Shown here piece by piece: positions 58,333 to 64,000 of a stretch of DNA of 64,000 bases. Location of the stretch: NCBI GenBank assembly GCA_022579005.1, contig MU401524.1, positions 108,310 through 172,309 of the forward strand. Direction: 5' to 3'. Origin of the DNA: Poronia punctata (taxonomy: Eukaryota > Ascomycota > Sordariomycetes > Xylariales > Xylariaceae). The notes beneath the pieces are model-generated. The model had not been told where the DNA came from and made no database searches. It saw only the letters and a list, made by a program, of their open reading frames with translations. How positions within the stretch are numbered: the stretch's first letter is position 1; each line of letters opens with the position of its first letter. A program made the position numbers and the translations under genes.

Positions 58333-61300
58333 ATGGCCGCCATAGATGTGAATACCGAAAAAACATCTTCAAATGTGGACGCCGTTGTTGCTGGGCAAGC
58401 GCCAATGTCGCCAAACCCCCTTGACGACCTTTTCGACGCTGTCGTAGCCGAGGATCAAGAAAAAATGCGCCGTATCCTCAACAACGACCCTTCGCTGCTC
58501 AACAGCCAGAACATTCAAGGCGGTAAATTTGAAAACATGTCTACTCGGGATATTCTTCACCAACTTCAATCCCGAAAAGAACAGAGTAACAATCAGCAAC
58601 CTCAGAACTTTCAAGTTGAAGGGTGCGGGAACCAGTGCCCACTCCATGTCGCGTGTATCTTCGGAAAACTTGAGGCGGTCAAGGTTCTTCTGTCGTACGA
58701 CGACACCGATATCAACGCGACAAACGGTTCGGGAGAGACTCCATTTGGCGTTGCCTGCAGAGCTGCGCATCTGAATATCGCACAAAGTATCTTGGAGCAC
58801 TCTTACGAATTGTCTAGTAACGGCAAAACAGTCAGACTAGAATATGAAGGTGACGAAGAGGACCACTCTCACACACCGCCAAGTTACGGCAAAAAACCCG
58901 ACTTGCACCATGAAGATGACGAAGGGCATACACCAATCCACTACCTCGGAGGCCGAGGTATTGACCCGGTATGGGAAAAGGGTCAAGAGCCATCGGAAGA
59001 AAGTCTGGAATTGCTTCTGCGGACGATGTTTTTATTCTCGGATGAGGATTTCCGTCGCTCTTCCATGATGATCGTTTGCTATTCGGGATCTGTTGACCTG
59101 CTAAAAGTCATACTCAAGTTCGACAAGAAGGCAATGAATCTCCGCGATACGGAGGGGTGGACTGCTCTACACTGGGCTATATGCTCAAGCCATACCGAAA
59201 CTGTCGAGGCACTCCTGGATGCTGGCGCAAAGATTACCCAACCCACAACATTTCCCCCCTCGTCCAATGCCGAGGAATTCGCGGCTATACATGGGGAAGA
59301 AGATATTGCGTCGTTGATAGCCAAATCCAATTCAACCCGTGAAACAGAAAAGTTTCTCAAGGCTTGGCTTTGGCCCATGAAAACTATAAATCCGGTAGTG
59401 AATGATGCCCGAGAGCAGATGATCGAAGAGTGCCAGGTCACTCAGCTGATTGAAACACTCGAATCGTTGAGGAGCACAAGTCATAAGTCTCAACCTACCT
59501 GGTGCCATTTTCCAGCGAACAATGTAAGCACATAACCCGATGCTCCGTTCGAAGCCTTCTTCTATGTATCCACTAACGGACGTGTATTAGTGGGATTGGT
59601 TAAAGGTATGGGTGACCTCCATGCTCGATCACCGCTATATAAGAGGAAATAGAGAAGAATATTGACGATGACCACTAGAGGCTGTACGTCGAAAGGAGTA
59701 CAAAGAAGTTTCTCTATAAAATCTTTGGCTCTTCCAGAGGTCCGCCTCCTTTCTGCTACCGCAAATACAGCGACCCGACCCTTGGTGGCACGGATTCGAA
59801 AGAAGGCAACCCGGTAGAAGATAAGTCAAAACGTGACCCCCATGTTTCCGTAACCGTGGTGAGTCGGCCAGTTCCCAGAGCTACTACTGACCGTCCTTCC
59901 TAACCGCTAAACATCCGAGCCTAGCTACCCGTGATCGACATTGACATGCTCAACTTGGATAAGTTTACGAATGCCATGACAGAGGGGAAAGATGAAGACA
60001 CTGGATTCCATCACCCACGGACACTCGATCACTATCGCCATACCGATCTCCATCCGCGACGCCTAGATGAATTAAATAACAATCAAGTTCTTACCCGATA
60101 CATCGGGAGCTTATCGAACCAGCCCCGGCGCCGAAATGATCCTTCGCCGCTCCCAGAAAGCGATCAAAACTCGATGAAGAATAACCTTGGCACAAAATTT
60201 CAGTTATTGTGGACCATCCCACGCACTCCCCTCCACAGGGCGCCGGAACCCACAGACCTAGAAGTTGGGCTTAGTCCTCTTCAGTCAGAAGCCCAAGCCG
60301 GCGACTCAAAAGAACAAGATTCCAAGGGGTCCAGTAAAAGAATACTTGTCGTTTCACAGCTCTGGCTAATCTATACCAATAGTGAGTACTCTTCCACGCC
60401 TCGGACCTTGTGTTACTGTAGAATATTGACGAGGTTACCGATCGCAGATTCCCTCGTGAGTTTGTTTCCACAACGTGGAGATATCAAATCCAACGACGGA
60501 GGCCAGCAAGTTCCAGAACGAGCCCCTCCATTGCAGGAGTCGTCAGCTCAAACAGGACCAGCTATAGAACAGGGCAGGGAACTCCCATATGATATTAGAA
60601 ATTCGTTCAAAGGCACCAAAGTTATGAAGAAGGCCTATCATGACATGGTAAACACATCGATGATTTACCGATCGACAGTCAAAATTAATGGTAAAAGCTA
60701 CACATACTTGGAAATCTTTGCAAAGGAGGTTTTGCGCGTCGTGAGTCTTATTGCTCCATGATTCCATGTATGGCTATGGTGGTACTGATTTCGAGGCAAA
60801 CAACAGTCGCGCAAGATCGACAAGTGCTTTGATAGATTTTTGGAATGCCTGGGGACATCGGACAGAAATTTCAGGGAGCTATCTAAAGATGTGACGGGAT
60901 GTCTCTTGGCCATCAACGACGTTGTGGATGAAATCGAAATCATCTCCGAGGTACTGGGGCATCAACATGTCGTCTGGGATCAAATGCACAAATCACCCCC
61001 TGATGACCCGAAAAATCAAAGAGTTCCATCTGCGGAAACATGTTCATGGGGCCACAGCGATTGCAATTCTGACGAGGCCGAAGCTTCGTCCCGCAGTGCT
61101 GAGAAAGTCACTGCACACGCCAAAAACGTGCAGGAGAAGGTATCTATACACCGCAGCGATTATATCCGCAATAAAGGTGGCTAAAGCTGAACTTGGATAG
61201 GCCAAAGGTCTTATGGAGCTTCTCCAAGGGCAGGCCGGAACAGAAAACGCAATCAAGGCCTCAGAGCAGGCTCGATACTTGGCCATTTTCACCGTATTGT

Positions 61301-61660
61301 CGGTGATTTTCGTAAGTAATTCAAAAACGACACCACCGGTCAATGGCCCTGTCTGACCCAAATAACGAAGACGCCTCTATCTTTCGTTACATCATTGCTA
61401 GCACTGCAGATTGAGTCCTTCACCCCACAGAAATGGTCCATGGCGCAAGTCGCTATGGGCACTTGTAAGTCGCATTACTACAGTCATCTCAAATTCTCTC
61501 TCCTTGCTGACATAAGAATGCAGTTTTTGGGTTTCTCATCACGCTAGTTGGATGTTTGATTTGGTTTCTTGTGATGAAGCATGACTTGTCGAAATTGGCC
61601 AGCGGGCCAAAGCACGAGATAAAGAAAAAGCATTCAGCGATGAAGAAAAAGCTTGCGTAG
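58333..61660 (+). CDS. Ankyrin-repeat protein with C-terminal CorA-like two-helix membrane domain
   Basis: Nine exons: 58333..59523, 59591..59605, 59679..59858, 59925..60381, 60448..60740, 60807..61139, 61201..61311, 61371..61464, 61524..61660; 936 aa. All junction phases agree. N-terminal ankyrin repeats are visible (CPLHVACIFGKLEAVKVLLS, GETPFGVACRAAHLNIAQSIL, GWTALHWAICSSHTETVEALLDAGA). The middle has HPRTLDHY and RILVVSQLWLIYTN, typical of fungal ankyrin/CorA-like proteins (HPRRTLDQ, ILVVDQLW). The C-terminus has a long helical region, KGLMELLQGQAGTENAIKASEQARY, and two membrane helices (IFTVLSVIFTPLSFVTSLLAL and FFGFLITLVGCLIWFLVM), with a Lys-rich tail. The CorA GMN selectivity motif is absent, so Mg2+ transport cannot be assumed. 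Exon 2 is only 15 nt. The 66-nt intron at 60382-60447 is optional for frame. Function unknown. Confidence 0.83.
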
Positions 61661-61858
61661 GTGTAGGTACCTAGGTATGCTGTTTGGCGTCAAACTATAT
61701 TTTCGTTCATTCTAGTTTCTCAGGAAAACAGGAAGTACTTCAGGGTAAGCTAGGCCGGCCAAGGGGGTCAATCATATCCTCCTGATGTACAGTATACCTA
61801 GCACTGCCCGACTATAAAGAGTGCTCCAGGAGTCATCCCTAAAGAGGCCACTCGCAAC

Positions 61859-62814
61859 TTATTTCTGAGGCCACGGCCAGCCCACGAGTCCAATACTCAG
61901 TTCCGGGCCCTCCTGAAGCTCTTTGGCCCGGGCCTGGAGCTCTTCGATATCCCAATTGCACCACAGAAACTTTCTGTTCAAGAACTTGGCTTCGGAGCTT
62001 GCGAGCCAGAGATTGAAACTGGCAGGCAGAGAGACTAGATTCCGGCCAGGTATATCATCAGCTTTGTTCAAATCTCCTATATTCTAAATTTCATCGTATT
62101 GGACGTACCATCGTCGGTCTTGACGTCCTCAAAGCTCTCGGCACCGCCAACGGACAAGTTCATCTCGGTGATGACGACACCCGGTTGAGTATGATAAATC
62201 CTCAGTTTGGGATTAGCAATCGCGACCGTGTCCCACAGTCTATAAACAGCCATCTTGGCAACACAGTACGAGCTGAAGAGATTGTTCAGACTCAGGTGCG
62301 CCCCCCATGAGTTGATAGCCACGGCGACAGCACCAGGCGCCGCGTGGTGGACAAAAGCACGAGATACGTAAAAGGCCCCTGCGAGATTCGTCTGGATAGC
62401 CTCGAGATATGCCTCGCCATCGGCATCGGCTACGGTCTCCTTGGGTCCGATCGCGGCCGCGCTGTGAATGAGGACATCGATCTTCCCGAAGATCGAAAAC
62501 ACCCTGTCCATGTCGCTTTGCTTCGTGACGTCGGCGGTGAAGATAGAGACTGCGACGTCGGGGTGTTTGCTCTCGATGTAGGATTTGTTATCCACGAGGG
62601 GCTGTTCACGCCGGCCGATAAGGGCGATGCGGGACGCGCCTGCCGCGGCGAAGAACCGCGCTGTTTCGCCTCCGATTCCGGTGCTGCCACCGCCTGTGAT
62701 GAGGACGGATTTCCCTTTGGCGGATAGCTCTGGGCGGCTGGGACTACCTAGGGGCTGGGCCTTGGTATGCCATCGCTTAGTTGGGGAGGGGAAAGGGGGC
62801 CGAGTGTCAGACAT
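61859..62814 (-). CDS. Short-chain dehydrogenase/reductase (second SDR)
   Basis: Exons complement(62109..62814) and complement(61859..62061), 47-nt intron; 302 aa from the MSDTRPPFPSP start; a longer upstream start at 62949 adds unconserved residues. The Rossmann motif is an unusual GGGSTGIGG (ITGGGSTGIGGETARFFAAAGAS). The beta-2 end IGRREQ suggests NADP binding. The NNAG position reads HSAAAIG, and the catalytic set is Ser (INSWGAH), Tyr and Lys (SSYCVAK). The second exon gives the typical fungal SDR end LVSLPASFNLWLASSEAKFLNRKFLWCNWDIEEL. Substrate unknown; this subgroup is common in fungi as oxidoreductases of unassigned metabolites. It diverges, across 461 bp, from the regulator at 63276, a possible regulator-target pair. 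Confidence 0.9.
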
Positions 62815-63275
62815 TATGGACGGGTATGTTTGTAAGTGCGTAGGTAGGTTATAGTTGGGTGTTAAGTATGGAACGCAACGAGATGTTTTTGGTTTTAGAG
62901 TATTATTATGAACCTTTAAATATACAATACATGCTATGAATCTACGCACACCTTTTCCGGAAGTTGCAAAGTGGTAGTTTACATTTTGTCCCGTTCATAT
63001 TACAAAATTGTATATACAGTGTGATGCACAGTCCGCCGGACTGTTCCAGTAGAGCGCTTCGGAAGGGGAGGATCATCACCATCACGTGAGGGCCTCCCGG
63101 GGTTTTACAAATTGTCAAAGCCGGGACTCCGGGCAGTCCGTCTATTTTGTCATCACCTTAGGTACTTACAACAATTTTTGAAATTCCCGGCCTTTTTTTT
63201 TTTTTTTTTTCCAGATTGAACCGTCACCTTTTTTGCCACTCCATTTCATTTTTCTTCTCCAGCCGGGCTTCAAAA
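62815..63275. promoter_or_regulatory. Divergent promoter, SDR / zinc-finger TF
   Basis: 461 bp between opposite starts. It contains a T run of about 20 at 63191-63212 shortly before the TF start. No specific site is assigned. Confidence 0.5.
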
Positions 63276-63906
63276 ATGTCGGATGTTGTCTTGCGCTGTG
63301 GACAATGCAATAAACCGTTCAACAAGCAATCTACGCTAAAGAGACATGTCTACTACTGTCGGTCCCGGAATGGTAATAGTAGTAGAAGTGGTGGTGTAAA
63401 GAGACAGAGATCTTGCATTCCCTGCGCAAGAGGGAAGATGGGCTGTGATCATGGTAGACCCCACTGCGCCCGATGTATGGCCAAGTCTATTGAGTGTCGG
63501 TATCCGATTATTCCAGGAGGCAAAGAAGTGACGAGTTCTGAAGGTGGGGGGGATGGAACGTTGGATATGTCTGTGGCTGGCTTTCTCGACCTCGGGGATG
63601 AATGGGACCCGGACGACGGGACAAACGCGTCCTTTATGGATTTTCTGAATGTTCCAACTACGGAAAAGAATTTCGCATCAACTTCAATTTCTTCTTCTTC
63701 TTCTTCTTCATACTCGACCCCTCTGACTGCTGAAGAAGAGTATGTCTTTACTCCAGCAGACTCATTGATATTACCGCCAACAGCAGCACCGACATCGACT
63801 ATCAGAACACTTATCCAGCGGCCTCGATTACTACAACAGACTCAAAACAGAACTCCCAAACTTATCCTGCATATCCTAAAATCTTACCCTTTAATGATGC
63901 GGCTCC

Positions 63907-64000
<94 letters not shown>
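63276..64000 (+). CDS. C2H2-type plus Zn2Cys6 transcription factor, 3' end cut by window
   Basis: Exons 63276..63739 and 63784..64000 (continuing). The start MSDVVLRCGQCNKPF begins a C2HC/C2H2-type finger (C-x2-C ... H-x4-C; LKRHVYYC). A full Zn2Cys6 cluster follows directly: CIPCARGKMGC, then HCARC and a sixth Cys in IECRYP, with 2-6-6-2-6 spacing. Tandem C2H2 and Zn2Cys6 fingers define a known fungal TF class. An acidic, Ser-rich region (seven Ser) comes next. The 44-nt intron (GTATGT...AACAG) is inferred; after it the protein reads DIDYQNTYPAASITTT and ends in a pure CAA run of about 31 codons, so polyglutamine. Without the intron the frame gives an unlikely Arg/Leu-rich stretch and poly-Asn. 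Regulon unknown; the divergent SDR is a candidate target. Confidence 0.82.
63907..64000 (+). repeat. Pure (CAA)n run, reaching window end
   Basis: At least 31 uninterrupted CAA units, continuing beyond the window. In the spliced TF frame they encode glutamine. Confidence 0.95.

Overview
The window is nuclear DNA of a filamentous ascomycete, most probably a Sordariomycete; I cannot fix the genus. Short introns (about 44-112 nt) with GTAAGT/GTATGT-type donors and CTAAC/CTGAC branch points, fungal Zn2Cys6 regulators, an RSC7 subunit, a cot-1 type NDR kinase, a Clg1-type cyclin and a fungal SLATT protein all point there. I rebuilt 20 protein genes by joining exons by hand; reading frame is kept across every junction. 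One of the 20 carries an in-frame stop and two run off the window ends.

Left part (1-22.7 kb): a cut HExxH metallopeptidase-like gene (-), an inositol monophosphatase-family gene (-) divergent from mitochondrial NAD-isocitrate dehydrogenase subunit 2 (+), then three transcription factor genes, all (-): a BED-like plus Zn2Cys6 protein, and two related Zn2Cys6 factors that share three intron positions. The first of that pair has an in-frame TAG. The TF block is interspersed with a 542-bp inverted-repeat element with a 9-bp target duplication and a 1.1-kb TA-flanked composite element. An SDR oxidoreductase (+) and the chromatin remodeller subunit Rsc7 (+) follow.

Middle (22.7-36.3 kb): about 13.7 kb without a credible coding gene, holding three degenerate tandem units, a 365-bp TA-flanked MITE, many dinucleotide/tetranucleotide runs and, at its end, the long leader of a Clg1-like cyclin.

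Right part (36.3-64 kb): a housekeeping-rich block with the Clg1-like cyclin, a FAM192A/NIP30-domain nuclear protein, Tim54, cot-1 kinase and Prp11/SF3a2, then accessory genes: a SLATT-domain membrane protein, a secreted GH5 hydrolase, a CHR chromate transporter, a nine-exon ankyrin/CorA-like membrane protein, a second SDR, and a divergent C2H2-type plus Zn2Cys6 factor that ends in a CAA (polyQ) run cut by the window edge.

No rRNA, convincing tRNA gene or CRISPR array was seen. I saw no secondary-metabolite core enzyme and no clearly new multi-gene system. The most unusual items are the interrupted TF paralogue, the inverted-repeat elements, the large non-coding interval, the 15-nt micro-exon and dispersed TACCTAC/GTAGGTA words that crowd the non-coding DNA.
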